Positions 16,873 to 26,460 are shown, counted from the first letter of the stretch. The stretch is 64,000 nt of DNA from Enterobacteriaceae bacterium RIT693 (GCA_009668225.1 WJYK01000008.1:124001-188000); one strand, 5' to 3'. The notes: generated from the letters alone by a model not told the origin. Numbers and translations: made by a program.

Positions 16873-18570
16873 TTAAGCCGCTTTCGCCGTCAGCTCCGTT
16901 TCAGGACGCTTGAGGAAGGCGTAGGACAGGCCAGCCACCAGCGTACCGGCCACAATAGCCAGCAGGTAACCCAGCACCGGGGTAATCGCGCCAGGGATCA
17001 GCAGCACAAACAGTCCACCGTGCGGCGCCATCAGCTTGGCGCCAACCGCCATGGACAGCGCTCCCGTCAGCGCGCCGCCGATGATGCAGCAAGGCAGAAC
17101 GCGCATCGGGTCACGAGCGGCAAACGGAATCGCCCCTTCGGTAATGAAGCACAGCCCCAGTACCAGCGCCGCTTTGCCACCCTCCTGCTGCGCCTTGTCA
17201 AACTTACGGCGAGCAACCAGCGTGGCCAGGCCCAGCGCCAGAGGTGGCACCATGCCTGCGGCCATGATTGCCGCCATTGGCGCATAAGTCTGGGTACTGA
17301 GCAGGCCAACCCCAAAAGCGTATGCCGCTTTGTTCACCGGGCCGCCCATGTCGGTACACATCATCCCGCCCAGAATTGCGCCCAGCAGGACCGCGTTCGC
17401 GGTGCCCATGGTTTGCAGCCAGTGGGTCAGGCCCGCCAGGATTTTAGCCACCGGTGTCCCGATCAGGTAGATCATCGCCAGGCCAACCACCAGGCTTGAG
17501 AACAGCGGAATGATCAGGATCGGCTTCAGCGCTTCCATGCTTGGCGGCAGCTTCAGCTTAGCGCTAATCAACTTCGCGATATAGCCCGCAAGGAAACCGG
17601 CAATGATACCGCCGATAAAGCCTGATCCGGTGCTAACTGCCAGCATGCCGCCAATAAGACCCGGCGTCAGGCCTGGACGGTCGGCAATAGAAAAGGCGAT
17701 GTAGCCCGCCAGAACCGGCACCATCAGCGCGAACGCGGAACCGCCGCCAATCTGCATCAGCGCAGCGGCAAGCGTGCCGGGTTCCTTAAAGGCCTGGATC
17801 CCGAAGGCAAAGGAAAGTGCGATACACAGGCCGCCCGCCACCACCATCGGCAGCATGTAAGAAACGCCGGTCAGCAGGTGACGATACGCGCCTGCGCTCT
17901 CTTTCTTACCGGACTCCTGAGCGGTGCTTGCTTTACCAGCCGTTTCGTAAGGTTTGGCTTCAACCAGCGCCTTATCCAGCTCCTGAGCCGTTTTCTTCAG
18001 CGCCAGGCCGGTAGAGGTACGGTACATCGGCTTACCGGCAAATTTTGCCAGGTCGACTTCAATATCGGCCGCCACAATCACCAGATCCGCCTCGGCGACT
18101 TCTTCAGGCGTAATCGCGTTACCTGCGCCCACGGAGCCACGGGTTTCAACCTTCACCCACCAGCCACGTTTTTTCGCTTCGGTTTCAATCGCTTCGGCTG
18201 CCATAAATGTGTGCGCCACGCCGGTTGGGCAGGCGGTGACGGCGACAATACGCTTCGGCCCCTTCGCAGAAGCAACCTGAGCAGGTGCAGCGGCCACCGG
18301 CGCGGTGTACGTCTGTGCCTTACCTTTTGCTTCGCTCAGGAACAGCTCCGGGTGCTGAACGGCTCTGTCGATATCGCCGAGGAACACCTTTTTGCCGTTC
18401 AGCGCAGTATCAGCAGGAATAGCGTTCCCGACAACAATCGCCAGCTCAGCATCGTTCGGGTTATCAATGATGTCGAGGTGCGCTTTTGGCGCAGCGGCAC
18501 CGAGCAGCGTTTTCGCGAGATATGCGCGCGCCTGCCCCAGTCCCGGCTCAATAATTAACAGCGTTTTCAT
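16873..18570 (-). CDS. fruA: Fructose-specific PTS enzyme IIB'BC
   Basis: FruA imports fructose across the inner membrane and phosphorylates it to fructose 1-phosphate, taking phosphate from FruB. The 565 residues match E. coli FruA (563). Order: a degenerate IIB' domain (about 1-100), a linker, the active IIB domain with phospho-cysteine in VAVTACPTGVAHTFMAAEAI split around residue 116, then a IIC membrane domain from about 225 with GVSYMLPMVVAGGLCIALS and MCTDMGGPVNKAAYAFG. Last gene of fruBKA; it begins 16 bp after fruK. Confidence 0.98.
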   Translation of the reverse strand: MKTLLIIEPGLGQARAYLAKTLLGAAAPKAHLDIIDNPNDAELAIVVGNAIPADTALNGKKVFLGDIDRAVQHPELFLSEAKGKAQTYTAPVAAAPAQVASAKGPKRIVAVTACPTGVAHTFMAAEAIETEAKKRGWWVKVETRGSVGAGNAITPEEVAEADLVIVAADIEVDLAKFAGKPMYRTSTGLALKKTAQELDKALVEAKPYETAGKASTAQESGKKESAGAYRHLLTGVSYMLPMVVAGGLCIALSFAFGIQAFKEPGTLAAALMQIGGGSAFALMVPVLAGYIAFSIADRPGLTPGLIGGMLAVSTGSGFIGGIIAGFLAGYIAKLISAKLKLPPSMEALKPILIIPLFSSLVVGLAMIYLIGTPVAKILAGLTHWLQTMGTANAVLLGAILGGMMCTDMGGPVNKAAYAFGVGLLSTQTYAPMAAIMAAGMVPPLALGLATLVARRKFDKAQQEGGKAALVLGLCFITEGAIPFAARDPMRVLPCCIIGGALTGALSMAVGAKLMAPHGGLFVLLIPGAITPVLGYLLAIVAGTLVAGLSYAFLKRPETELTAKAA

Positions 18571-18586
18571 TGCCTGTCTCCTGCTG

Positions 18587-19525
18587 TCAGTGGAAAGGTT
18601 TCAGGTCGACACGAGCCATCATCGCGGCCAGCTGTGTACGATCGGTTATGCCTACGTTGCTCTGGCTGACGGCCAGGGCGGCAACGGCGGTAGCAAGGCG
18701 CAGCGTGTGTTCGCTGGACTCACGCATCAGCAGGCCATAAATCAGGCCGCCGACCATCGAATCCCCTGCGCCAACGGTACTCACAACTTCACAAGCTGGT
18801 GGTTTGGCAATCCATTCCCCGGAGGCGTTAACCCACAGCGCCCCTTCAGCGCCGAGAGAAATCACCACATGGGCAATCCCCTGCTCGCGCAGCGCATGTG
18901 CCGCTTCAATCACGTCTTTCAGCTCAGGCAGTTTGCGACCGGCCCAAATTTCCAGCTCGCGACGGTTAGGCTTCACCAGCCACGGCGCTGCTTTCAGGCC
19001 CGCAACCAGCGCTTCACGGCTGCTGTCGAAGATGATGCACGGGCACTGGCTGCGCAGGCGGGTCATCCAGTCGGTGAACGCTTCCGGAGAAACGCCTGCA
19101 GGCAGGCTGCCGCTGACGCACACCATATCGAACTGGCCGAGCCAGCTCAGGGAGTCGGCAACGAAACGCTCCCAGTCTGTACCGGTAACCTCAAAACCGG
19201 AAAAGTTAAGATCGGTCACTTCGCCGTCTTTTTCGGTTAGCTTGACGTTGATACGGGTACGGCCCTGTACGACCTGAAAACGGTTCGCAATGCCCAGCTC
19301 GCTGAAGAGCTGCTGGAAGCCGTCCTGGTTATCTTTGCCCAGGAAGCCGCCGACGGTGACGTCAATGCCAAGATCTTTAAGCACTTTGGCAACGTTGATA
19401 CCCTTCCCGGCAGCATGTAGGCCGGTGGTGCGAACCAGGTTGACTTCACCGCGCTCGATTTCCGGGCAGAAGCCGACTAAGTCATAGGCCGGGTTCAGGG
19501 TAATTGTCGCAACACGTCTGGTCAT
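18587..19525 (-). CDS. fruK: 1-phosphofructokinase
   Basis: FruK phosphorylates fructose 1-phosphate to fructose 1,6-bisphosphate with ATP, feeding glycolysis and supplying the effector that releases Cra. The 312 residues match E. coli FruK. PfkB-family signatures are present: GLHAAGKGINVAKVLKDLG near residue 35 and STVGAGDSMVGGLIYG near 245, with the catalytic Asp in GAGD. Its ATG at 19525 shares one base with the fruB stop codon (TAATG), so translation is coupled. Confidence 0.98.
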   Translation of the reverse strand: MTRRVATITLNPAYDLVGFCPEIERGEVNLVRTTGLHAAGKGINVAKVLKDLGIDVTVGGFLGKDNQDGFQQLFSELGIANRFQVVQGRTRINVKLTEKDGEVTDLNFSGFEVTGTDWERFVADSLSWLGQFDMVCVSGSLPAGVSPEAFTDWMTRLRSQCPCIIFDSSREALVAGLKAAPWLVKPNRRELEIWAGRKLPELKDVIEAAHALREQGIAHVVISLGAEGALWVNASGEWIAKPPACEVVSTVGAGDSMVGGLIYGLLMRESSEHTLRLATAVAALAVSQSNVGITDRTQLAAMMARVDLKPFH

Positions 19526-20655
19526 TACGCGCCCTCCCCAAGACCTGCAGCAATGGCATCGCCAATCGCCTTCAGCGCCAGTTCAGCATCCTCACCCAGC
19601 GCGGTGAAGCGCAGGCGATGCCCTTTTTTCACACCCAGCGCCACAACTTTCATCAGGCTACGTCCATTTGCCGGTTTGCCGGTTCCATCAAGGTTTGTCA
19701 CGGTAATTTCGCTATTGAATTGTTTTATGGTATTGACCAACGCCGTACCCGGGCGGGCATGCAGGCCATGTTCATTGCGCACGGTGAATTCGGCGCTCAG
19801 CGCCTCTACCGCGGGTGCATCGTCGCTGGTCAGCAGCGTCAGCAACGCTGGCGCATCGGCGCTTAACAGTTTGTCAGCACGGTTACCGATAAGCATATCG
19901 CTCAGGCGGTTCAGCACCTGCAGCGGCTGCTCGTCGGCAACGGCGACGGTCATCAGCAAATTCACCGGGTTTCCGCTCGCTTCAAAGCCTGCCGCCGGGC
20001 GGCTAACGGCCACAGCGCTGGCCAGGTTACCTTCCGCGCTGTCGTTCAGCCAGATGCCCTGACCGAGATACAGCGGATTACCAGCGATAACATTACTGAC
20101 GAAAGCGGCATCTACCGCGCCTGCCTGTTTTAGCCGCCCGGCGTTCAGTGCCTGCAGCGTCATCAGGTCGCTGGCGTCGACGTTCAACGCCAGCAGGCTG
20201 TTATCCAGCAGTAGCGCGGTTGTTTGTTTTTCGCCCATCAGCAGCGCGCGAAGTTCTTCGGCGCTGGCGGCGGATTTCAGCTGTTCAGCAACGTCGTCAT
20301 CGCTTAGCACGTGGGTCAGCTGGCGCAGCAGGCCAAGGTGTTCATCGGAGCTGGCAGCAATACCAATCGCCACATAGGCGGTCTGGCCTTCGCCCCATTC
20401 CACCCCCTGCGGAAACTGGAAAACCTGGACGCCGGTCTTCAGCACCAGGTCACGCGTGTCGGTGGTGCCGTGCGGGATAGCAATCCCGTTGCCCAGATAG
20501 GTAGAGGTTTGCTGCTCACGGGCCAACATACCGTTCACATAGCCTTCGCCGACGTTACCGGCCTGCGCGAGCGCAGCGGCAACCAGGCGGATAGCCTCTT
20601 CTTTGCTCCCGGCAGCGTTGCCAGGGTGAATATCCTGCACAGATAATTGGAACAT
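19525..20655 (-). CDS. fruB: Fructose PTS diphosphoryl transfer protein (IIA-M-FPr)
   Basis: FruB carries phosphate from enzyme I to FruA. The 376 residues hold an N-terminal IIA domain with phospho-His62 in AIPHGTTD, a central M domain, and a C-terminal HPr-like FPr domain with phospho-His299 in [14 protein letters not shown]; both positions equal those of E. coli. The protein is cytoplasmic. First gene of fruBKA, preceded by two Cra operators. Confidence 0.98.
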   Translation of the reverse strand: MFQLSVQDIHPGNAAGSKEEAIRLVAAALAQAGNVGEGYVNGMLAREQQTSTYLGNGIAIPHGTTDTRDLVLKTGVQVFQFPQGVEWGEGQTAYVAIGIAASSDEHLGLLRQLTHVLSDDDVAEQLKSAASAEELRALLMGEKQTTALLLDNSLLALNVDASDLMTLQALNAGRLKQAGAVDAAFVSNVIAGNPLYLGQGIWLNDSAEGNLASAVAVSRPAAGFEASGNPVNLLMTVAVADEQPLQVLNRLSDMLIGNRADKLLSADAPALLTLLTSDDAPAVEALSAEFTVRNEHGLHARPGTALVNTIKQFNSEITVTNLDGTGKPANGRSLMKVVALGVKKGHRLRFTALGEDAELALKAIGDAIAAGLGEGA

Positions 20656-20676
20656 AAATCTCCTCTCTCGCTGAAT

Positions 20677-20688
20677 TGAAACGATTCA
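20677..20688 (-). promoter_or_regulatory. Cra (FruR) operator, proximal
   Basis: TGAAACGATTCA matches the Cra consensus TGAANCGNTTCA in all fixed positions. It lies 22-33 bp before the fruB start, consistent with repression relieved by fructose 1-phosphate. Confidence 0.88.
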
Positions 20689-20743
20689 GCTTTTCTGAGA
20701 AAAAAGACGTCATCTCCGTGTGGCGGGATGCCTAAGATGACGC

Positions 20744-20755
20744 TGAAACGTTTCA
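20744..20755 (-). promoter_or_regulatory. Cra (FruR) operator, distal
   Basis: TGAAACGTTTCA is a perfect palindromic Cra site preceded by GC, 89-100 bp upstream of fruB. Two sites flanking the transcription start are also found at E. coli fruB. Confidence 0.9.
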
Positions 20756-21041
20756 AGGATTGTTGTGCTAATTCCACTTTCCGCGCAACATTTCTCGTAT
20801 TTCAGCTTTCTAAATTTAGAGCTTCAGCACATTTTCATTTTAGCAGACGGTAAGTTCAGCGTCTGAAAAGGCCATTACCGTCCAGCGTCAGCAAACTTCA
20901 GCTATACCAAATGTTCCCGGCCCGGGGCTCTATTCTGTGGATAATTTGTGCTGGCGGCCTCGCAGAGCTGGCGGGTAAATCTGTTTATTTAATGACAACG
21001 GGCGTACACTCCGCGCATTCTTTTTTCTGTCACCCGATAGC
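20756..21041. promoter_or_regulatory. fruB / setB intergenic remainder
   Basis: About 286 bp upstream of setB. It must carry the setB promoter and the upstream part of the fru promoter. No further motif or small gene was recognised. Confidence 0.4.
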
Positions 21042-22226
21042 ATGCAAAACGCTCCCGTTACCGCCGCCCGTAAGCCCCTTGATTTCACGTCATCCGCTTT
21101 CCTGATTGTCGCTTTTTTGACCGGCATTGCCGGGGCGCTACAAACGCCGACGCTAAGCCTGTTTTTGACCGATGAAGTTCATGTTCGCCCCGCGCTGGTG
21201 GGATTTTTCTTCACCGGCAGCGCGGTGATAGGTATTTTGGTGAGTCAGTTTTTAGCCGGGCGCTCTGACCGCAAAGGCGACCGTAAAACGCTGATTTTTG
21301 CCTGCTGTCTGCTGGGCGCGCTGGGCTGCGTCCTGTTCGCCTGGAACCGTAACTACTTCATTTTGCTGTTCGTCGGGGTATTTCTCAGCAGCTTCGGCTC
21401 CACGGCCAACCCACAAATGTTTGCGCTTGCCCGCGAGCATGCCGACCACACCGGGCGCGAAGCGGTGATGTTCAGCTCTATCCTGCGTGCGCAGGTTTCT
21501 CTTGCCTGGGTTATTGGACCGCCGATTGCCTACGCGCTGGCGATGGGGTTCGGCTTCAAGGTGATGTACCTGAGTGCGGCGTTTGCCTTCGTCATTTGTG
21601 GAGCGATGGTCTGGCTGTTTTTACCGTCGATGCGCAAAGAGCCCACGGTGAAAACGACAGCAACGCTGGAATCGCCGCGTCGCAACCGCCGGGATGCCCT
21701 GCTGCTATTTGCCGCCTGTACCATGATGTGGGGCTGCAACAGCCTGTATATCATTAACATGCCGCTCTATATCATCAATGAGCTACATCTGCCGGAGAAG
21801 CTCGCCGGGGTAATGATGGGCACCGCTGCCGGGCTGGAAATTCCGACCATGCTGATTGCGGGCTACTACGCTAAACGCTTCGGTAAACGCTTCCTGATGC
21901 GCTTTGCCGTCGCAGCAGGGTTGCTGTTCTATATAGGGATGGTGGCGCTGACCAATGAATATATGTTGTTGGGGCTGCAGCTGTTAAACGCCATTTTTAT
22001 CGGGATTTTGGCCGGGATCGGCATGATCTATTTTCAGGATCTCATGCCGGGCCAGGCGGGGGCGGCCACCACGCTTTATACCAATACTACGCGCGTGGGC
22101 TGGATTATTGCCGGTTCGCTTGCAGGGGTTGTTGCCGAGATCTGGAACTACCACAGCGTTTTCTTCATCGCGCTGGGGATGATAGCCATCAGCGTTTATT
22201 GCATGGCCCGCATCAAAGATATTTAA
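21042..22226 (+). CDS. setB: Sugar efflux transporter B
   Basis: A 394-residue major-facilitator exporter of the SET family that expels glucosides/lactose-type sugars and their analogues; E. coli SetB (393) is also reported to influence chromosome segregation. It has 12 transmembrane segments, the MFS loop motif [11 protein letters not shown] between helices 2 and 3, and [16 protein letters not shown] 21042 gives an N-terminus comparable to E. coli. The stop codon overlaps the stop codon of convergent yeiW in the palindrome TTAA. Confidence 0.95.
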   Translation: MQNAPVTAARKPLDFTSSAFLIVAFLTGIAGALQTPTLSLFLTDEVHVRPALVGFFFTGSAVIGILVSQFLAGRSDRKGDRKTLIFACCLLGALGCVLFAWNRNYFILLFVGVFLSSFGSTANPQMFALAREHADHTGREAVMFSSILRAQVSLAWVIGPPIAYALAMGFGFKVMYLSAAFAFVICGAMVWLFLPSMRKEPTVKTTATLESPRRNRRDALLLFAACTMMWGCNSLYIINMPLYIINELHLPEKLAGVMMGTAAGLEIPTMLIAGYYAKRFGKRFLMRFAVAAGLLFYIGMVALTNEYMLLGLQLLNAIFIGILAGIGMIYFQDLMPGQAGAATTLYTNTTRVGWIIAGSLAGVVAEIWNYHSVFFIALGMIAISVYCMARIKDI

Positions 22227-22477
22227 GGCGCCGTTGCGGCTTCAAGGTGAATCAGAAATGCCATAGCCTGCTGGCGCGAGGTGCCGCACATCTCGCGAGC
22301 AGGCTGGAGCCCCCCGCACACTTTAGGCCGTAAAGGCGAGCCAAACAGCTTGCAGCGCAGCCGCTCGTCCAGCTGAACGCAGGGCGTGTTGGCGGGTTTC
22401 CCCTCGGGCATGCCGGGGATAGGGCTTGATATCGAAGGCGCGGTACAGCAGGCGCCGCAGTCCGGACGACAATCCAT
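22223..22477 (-). CDS. yeiW: YeiW, small cysteine-cluster protein (UPF0153)
   Basis: An 84-residue protein matching E. coli YeiW in length. It carries CRPDCGACC at the N-terminus and further cysteines in PCVQLD, RCKLF, RPKVCGG and MCGTS, a pattern of the UPF0153/YkgJ zinc- or iron-sulfur-binding family; function unknown. ATG 22477 is preferred, with GGTGGA seven bases before it; an in-frame GTG at 22489 would add four residues. Confidence 0.9.
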   Translation of the reverse strand: MDCRPDCGACCTAPSISSPIPGMPEGKPANTPCVQLDERLRCKLFGSPLRPKVCGGLQPAREMCGTSRQQAMAFLIHLEAATAP

Positions 22478-22610
22478 TCGCGTTTCCACCAGCGTCAGAG
22501 GGTGCGTGACAATAGCAGACCCTGTGCCTGCGTCAATCTAACAATTCATTTAACATCATTCGTTCTTCCAGGATACACTTGCGCCACAATGACTACGGAT
22601 CGGTAACGTT

Positions 22611-23051
22611 TTGTCCTGGCGCAAACGCTTTAAGCAAACGGCCTGCTGGCTGGCGCTGCTTGCCGTTGCGATGCTATTTATTGCACCGGTTATTTCAAAA
22701 TCGCTGATGCACCATTCAGCCTGCGAACACAGCAGCATGATGATGACAATGGACATGTCTGACATGGACCATCATATGCCCATGCCCGATCCGTGCCCCC
22801 AGGCGTCAATGCCGCATAATATGCTGATGTCCGGCCCGGGGATGTCGCCCGGGGAAGAGATCGCCTGCGGATACTGCCAGCTGCTGATCCACCTGCCTTT
22901 TATTCAGTTTTGCCTGACCGTTTTACTGCTGTTGTTGTTGATTTGCGTGCGCCGAACGCCGGTGCTCGCCCTGTGCTGCGCAACGGTATCTCGCCCCTGG
23001 TCACCTCATCCGGCCCGCGCCCCGCCCTCTGCTGCCTTTTACATCGCATAA
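22611..23051 (+). CDS. DUF2946-type Met/His-rich membrane protein
   Basis: A 146-residue protein with an N-terminal membrane segment (ACWLALLAVAMLFIAPVI), a metal-ligand-rich stretch at about residues 32-90 (HHSACEHSSMMMTMDMSD, then MDHHMPMPDPC, then ECGYC-like ACGYC), and a second membrane segment FCLTVLLLLLLICV. DUF2946 proteins commonly neighbour copper-transport genes; a periplasmic copper-handling role is inferred from this composition and from the TonB copper receptor 101 bp downstream. The only reasonable start is TTG 22611; the first in-frame ATG is inside the membrane segment. Confidence 0.75.
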   Translation: MSWRKRFKQTACWLALLAVAMLFIAPVISKSLMHHSACEHSSMMMTMDMSDMDHHMPMPDPCPQASMPHNMLMSGPGMSPGEEIACGYCQLLIHLPFIQFCLTVLLLLLLICVRRTPVLALCCATVSRPWSPHPARAPPSAAFYIA

Positions 23052-23068
23052 CACTCTAATAATTAACT

Positions 23069-23134
23069 GCGTAACGCTGGCGGCAACGTTGAAGCGTTGT
23101 CTCGTTCTTTTGATCAAGAACGGCGACGTTACGC
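23069..23134 (+). promoter_or_regulatory. Possible three-way-junction leader of copper receptor mRNA
   Basis: Three nested pairings fit: outer stem GCGTAACG (23069-23076) with CGTTACGC (23127-23134); hairpin CAACG (23084-23088) with CGTTG (23095-23099); hairpin CGTTCTT (23103-23109) with AAGAACG (23116-23122). The closing stem ends 18 bases before the receptor ATG, and AAGGACAGTAAGG follows directly. The structure is by-eye pairing; no known riboswitch class was recognised. Confidence 0.45.
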
Positions 23135-23152
23135 CTGAAGGACAGTAAGGCA

Positions 23153-25222
23153 ATGATGAAAACGCATTTAAAGCCGCTGGTATCGCTGATACTGCTGGCT
23201 ATCACCTCTCACGCGGCCATCGCGGCGGGAGCGCATGACGCTATGGATATGCAGGATGATTCCGTGATGATAGTCACCTCTCCGGCCTCATCGCCGCTGG
23301 AGGTTATAACGTCTCCTAAAACACCCCGCCAGCCCGTTCCGGCAAGCGACGGGTCTGACTATCTGAAGACGATTCCCGGCTTCTCGCAAATCCGCAATGG
23401 CGGCACCAACGGTGACCCGGTATTTCGCGGTATGTTCGGCTCCCGCCTGCGTATTCTTACCAATAATGGTGAAATGCCGGGCGCCTGCCCGGCCAGAATG
23501 GATGCCCCAGGCTCTTATATTTCGCCGGAAAGCTTTGACCTGCTGACGCTGATTAAGGGGCCAGAAAGCGTGCTCTGGGGGCCGGGTAACTCGGCGGGAA
23601 CGGTGCGCTTCGACAGGGAACCGCCACGCTTTGAAAAAGCGGGCATTCAGGGCACCGCAAGCCTGCTTACCGCCTCTAATCAGCGCTGGGACAGCAACGC
23701 GGACGTTAGTCTCGGCAATGAGGAAGGTTATCTACGCCTGATCGGCAATAAATCCCACTCAGGTGATTACGAAGACGGCAACGGTAACCGGGTGGCCTCA
23801 AAGTGGGATAAATGGAACACCGACGTGGCCCTGGGCTGGACGCCCAACAAGGACACGCTGCTCGAGCTGACCGCAGGCAAAGGCAACGGCGAAGCTCGCT
23901 ATGCCGGACGCAGCATGGACGGCTCGCAGTTCAGGCGAGACAGCCTCGGCGCGCGTTTTGAAGCATCGAACATTGGCGACGTGTTCAATAAGTTCGAAAC
24001 CAACGTTTATTACAACTATGCCAACCACATCATGGATAACTACTCGCTACGATCGCCAGGGACAATGTCCGGCGGGATGTCTGGCGGGCACATGGCCTCA
24101 TCGATGGGCATGGATATGGGCGGCGCAATGGACATGGGTTCGTCGATGAGCATGAATATGCCGATGGCGATGCAGCTCGATCGCCGCACGATTGGCGGAC
24201 GTATGATGGGCACCTGGATCTGGTCAGATTACGAACTGCGCAGCGGCCTCGACGGCCAGCAAAGCACCCACCGCAGCAAGCAGGATGCCGGCTGGAAGCA
24301 AGATGCTCGTTTCCAGGACGCTGGCGTCTTTAGCGAGCTAACCTGGAATGCTGACGCCAACGGTAAAGTTATCGGCGGCACGCGCCTCGACCGCACGCGC
24401 GTCAATAACGATACGGGCGTGGGCGCCAGCGTGCGCAGCAAAACATTACCGGCAGGTTTTGTTCGCTATGAGCAAACGCTCAGCGACATCCCGGTCATGC
24501 TGTATGCCGGCGTTGGCTACACCGAACGCTTCCCGGATTACTGGGAGCTGTTTTCGCCCACCTACGGGCCTGATGGCTCTAAAAATGTCTTCGATAACCT
24601 GCAAACGGAAAAAACCACGCAGTTAGACATTGGCGCGCAGTACAGCGGCGAGCGCTTTAATAGCTGGGTTTCTGCGTATCTTGGCCGGGTGAATGATTTT
24701 ATTCTCTTCCGCTATGACCCCAATAACGTACGCGTTAGCCAGGCCGATAACGTTGACGCCACGATTATGGGCGGCGAAATGGGCATGAGCTATGCGCTGA
24801 GTGAAGCCTGGAAGGCGGATGCCAGCCTTGCCTACGCCAGGGGGCAAAACACCCGCGACCACCAGCCGTTGCCGCAAATTGCCCCGCTGGAAACGCGCGT
24901 CGGCCTGACGTGGGAACAAGGAGACTGGAGCAGTACCGGCCTGCTTCGCGTGGTCAGCCACCAGCAGCGGGTAGCGCTGAATGAAGGCAACGTTGTTGGC
25001 AAAGACTTTGACAAAAGCAGCGGCTTCGCGATTTTCTCCGCCAACGCGGCTTATCGTCTCAGCAAAGCTATCAAGCTTAGTGCCGGGGTCGATAACCTGT
25101 TTAACAAAACCTACAGCGAGCACCTGAACCTGGCGGGCAACAGCAGCTTTGGCTATTCGTCCAACACCCCGGTTAATGAACCCGGCCGAACGGTCTGGGG
25201 CAAAGTAAACGTCACGTTTTAA
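23153..25222 (+). CDS. TonB-dependent copper receptor
   Basis: A 689-residue outer-membrane receptor of the OprC/NosA copper-receptor type. Signal peptide about 1-25 (ending AAIAA), TonB-box-like DSVMIVTSP at 37-45, plug domain with GGTNGDPVFRGMFGSRLRIL and GPESVLWGPGNSAGTVRFDR, and a beta-barrel ending GRTVWGKVNVTF. NNGEMPGACPARMDAPGSYI is the family's conserved plug segment with Met/Cys ligands. Residues 305-340 form an extracellular-loop-like insertion with 13 methionines in 36 residues, suited to Cu(I). It is not part of the E. coli K-12 locus. ATG 23153 follows GGACAGTAAGGCA; ATG 23156 is an alternative. Confidence 0.92.
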   Translation: MMKTHLKPLVSLILLAITSHAAIAAGAHDAMDMQDDSVMIVTSPASSPLEVITSPKTPRQPVPASDGSDYLKTIPGFSQIRNGGTNGDPVFRGMFGSRLRILTNNGEMPGACPARMDAPGSYISPESFDLLTLIKGPESVLWGPGNSAGTVRFDREPPRFEKAGIQGTASLLTASNQRWDSNADVSLGNEEGYLRLIGNKSHSGDYEDGNGNRVASKWDKWNTDVALGWTPNKDTLLELTAGKGNGEARYAGRSMDGSQFRRDSLGARFEASNIGDVFNKFETNVYYNYANHIMDNYSLRSPGTMSGGMSGGHMASSMGMDMGGAMDMGSSMSMNMPMAMQLDRRTIGGRMMGTWIWSDYELRSGLDGQQSTHRSKQDAGWKQDARFQDAGVFSELTWNADANGKVIGGTRLDRTRVNNDTGVGASVRSKTLPAGFVRYEQTLSDIPVMLYAGVGYTERFPDYWELFSPTYGPDGSKNVFDNLQTEKTTQLDIGAQYSGERFNSWVSAYLGRVNDFILFRYDPNNVRVSQADNVDATIMGGEMGMSYALSEAWKADASLAYARGQNTRDHQPLPQIAPLETRVGLTWEQGDWSSTGLLRVVSHQQRVALNEGNVVGKDFDKSSGFAIFSANAAYRLSKAIKLSAGVDNLFNKTYSEHLNLAGNSSFGYSSNTPVNEPGRTVWGKVNVTF

Positions 25223-25283
25223 TCATCCAGGCCTCGTCTACCGGGGCCATTACGCTTAACGACTCACCAGCCAGGAGGCTGAT

Positions 25284-25544
25284 ATGTTTGCAAAACTTCG
25301 TACTCCCGAAGGGAAAAAATTTCTTATCGCGGTTGCGATTGTCTTCACTATCGTGGTGTCACTGATTTCGAAGGTCACCTTTGAAGGCGTGGAGGAGCAG
25401 TACAACTGGCCGATGGAGCAATGGACGCTGGACATGTTTATCATGCAGGGCGCATGGGTCGCTATCTACACGATTATGTTCACCATTCTCTGCTCGCTGC
25501 CGTTTGCTTTCTATTTCTTAGCGCCGAAGGATGGCCGCGGCTAA
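25284..25544 (+). CDS. DUF2534-family small membrane protein
   Basis: An 86-residue protein with two hydrophobic segments (KFLIAVAIVFTIVVSLI and AWVAIYTIMFTILCSLPFAF) separated by a short polar loop. It resembles the enterobacterial DUF2534 family, whose function is unknown. ATG 25284 follows CAGGAGGCTGAT, a strong ribosome-binding site. It is 61 bp after the copper receptor and may be cotranscribed with it, but a metal role is only suggested by position. Confidence 0.75.
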   Translation: MFAKLRTPEGKKFLIAVAIVFTIVVSLISKVTFEGVEEQYNWPMEQWTLDMFIMQGAWVAIYTIMFTILCSLPFAFYFLAPKDGRG

Positions 25545-25561
25545 GCCTTCCCGCCTCACTT

Positions 25562-25587
25562 GCCGGTAACGATACAAAGTTACCGGC
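25562..25587 (+). terminator. Probable weak terminator after the DUF2534 gene
   Basis: Perfect 9-bp arms GCCGGTAAC (25562-25570) and GTTACCGGC (25579-25587) with an 8-base loop. No clean T-run follows (TAATGCGC), so termination is uncertain. Confidence 0.5.
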
Positions 25588-25696
25588 TAATGCGCTCCTG
25601 CCCCCGTTTTCTTGAATAAATCCGCTTGCCTGAAACGCGCCTCACGAGTACTTTGACGCAATATTTTCGCATCTCAATTTTTGACAGGAAACACCG

Positions 25697-26269
25697 ATGG
25701 CAAGAGCTAACGAAATCAAAAAAGGCATGGTTCTCAATTACAATGGCAAGCTGCTGATTGTTAAAGACATTGATATCCAGGCTCCGAGCGCTCGCGGCGC
25801 AGCAACCCTGTACAAGATGCGTTTCTCCGACGTGCGTACCGGGCAGAAAGTGGAAGAGCGCTTCAAGGGTGACGATATCGTTGACACTATTACCCTGACC
25901 CGTCGTTTCGTTGACTTCTCCTATATCGACGGCAACGAATACGTGTTCATGGATAAAGAAGATTACACGCCGTATATCTTCACCAAAGACCAGATTGAAG
26001 AAGAGCTGCAGTTTATCCCTGAAGGCGGCATGCCGGATATGCAGGTTCTGACCTGGGACGGCCAGCTGCTGGCGCTTGAGCTGCCGCAAACCGTGGATCT
26101 GGAAATCATCGAAACCGCACCGGGCATCAAAGGCGCTTCTGCCAGCTCCCGCACCAAGCCAGCCACCCTGTCCACCGGCCTGGTGATTCAGGTGCCGGAA
26201 TACATGGTTGCCGGCGAGAAAATCCGTATTCATATTGCGGAAAAGCGTTCAATGGGCCGCGCAGACTGA
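25697..26269 (+). CDS. efpL: Elongation factor P-like protein EfpL (YeiP)
   Basis: EfpL is a paralogue of EF-P that binds the ribosome and relieves stalling, including at polyproline and related motifs. The 190 residues equal E. coli YeiP and are nearly identical. It has the KOW-like N-terminal domain, an OB domain and the C-terminal OB domain ([18 protein letters not shown]). Where EF-P has a modified lysine, the loop reads PSARGAATL with Arg33 at the tip, the EfpL hallmark. The start ATG follows GACAGGAAACACCG. It is transcribed alone and has its own terminator. Confidence 0.97.
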   Translation: MARANEIKKGMVLNYNGKLLIVKDIDIQAPSARGAATLYKMRFSDVRTGQKVEERFKGDDIVDTITLTRRFVDFSYIDGNEYVFMDKEDYTPYIFTKDQIEEELQFIPEGGMPDMQVLTWDGQLLALELPQTVDLEIIETAPGIKGASASSRTKPATLSTGLVIQVPEYMVAGEKIRIHIAEKRSMGRAD

Positions 26270-26278
26270 TGATTAATG

Positions 26279-26301
26279 ACGCTCCTTCGGGAGCGTTTTT
26301 T
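26279..26301 (+). terminator. Terminator of efpL
   Basis: ACGCTCC (26279-26285), loop TTCG, GGAGCGT (26290-26296), then a T6 run: a canonical intrinsic terminator 10 bp after the stop codon. Confidence 0.95.
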
Positions 26302-26460
26302 CTTTCTTTTCGCCAAAGTTATTATACCAATCAACCATCCCAACCTCATTATCAGACCTAAATCACACAAAAACGATTAAATTAATAGACCAATTTTATT
26401 TCCTGTCATACAGCTTTACACTACACGGGTTTCCATTTCCCTCACCCAGGATGCCAACCT

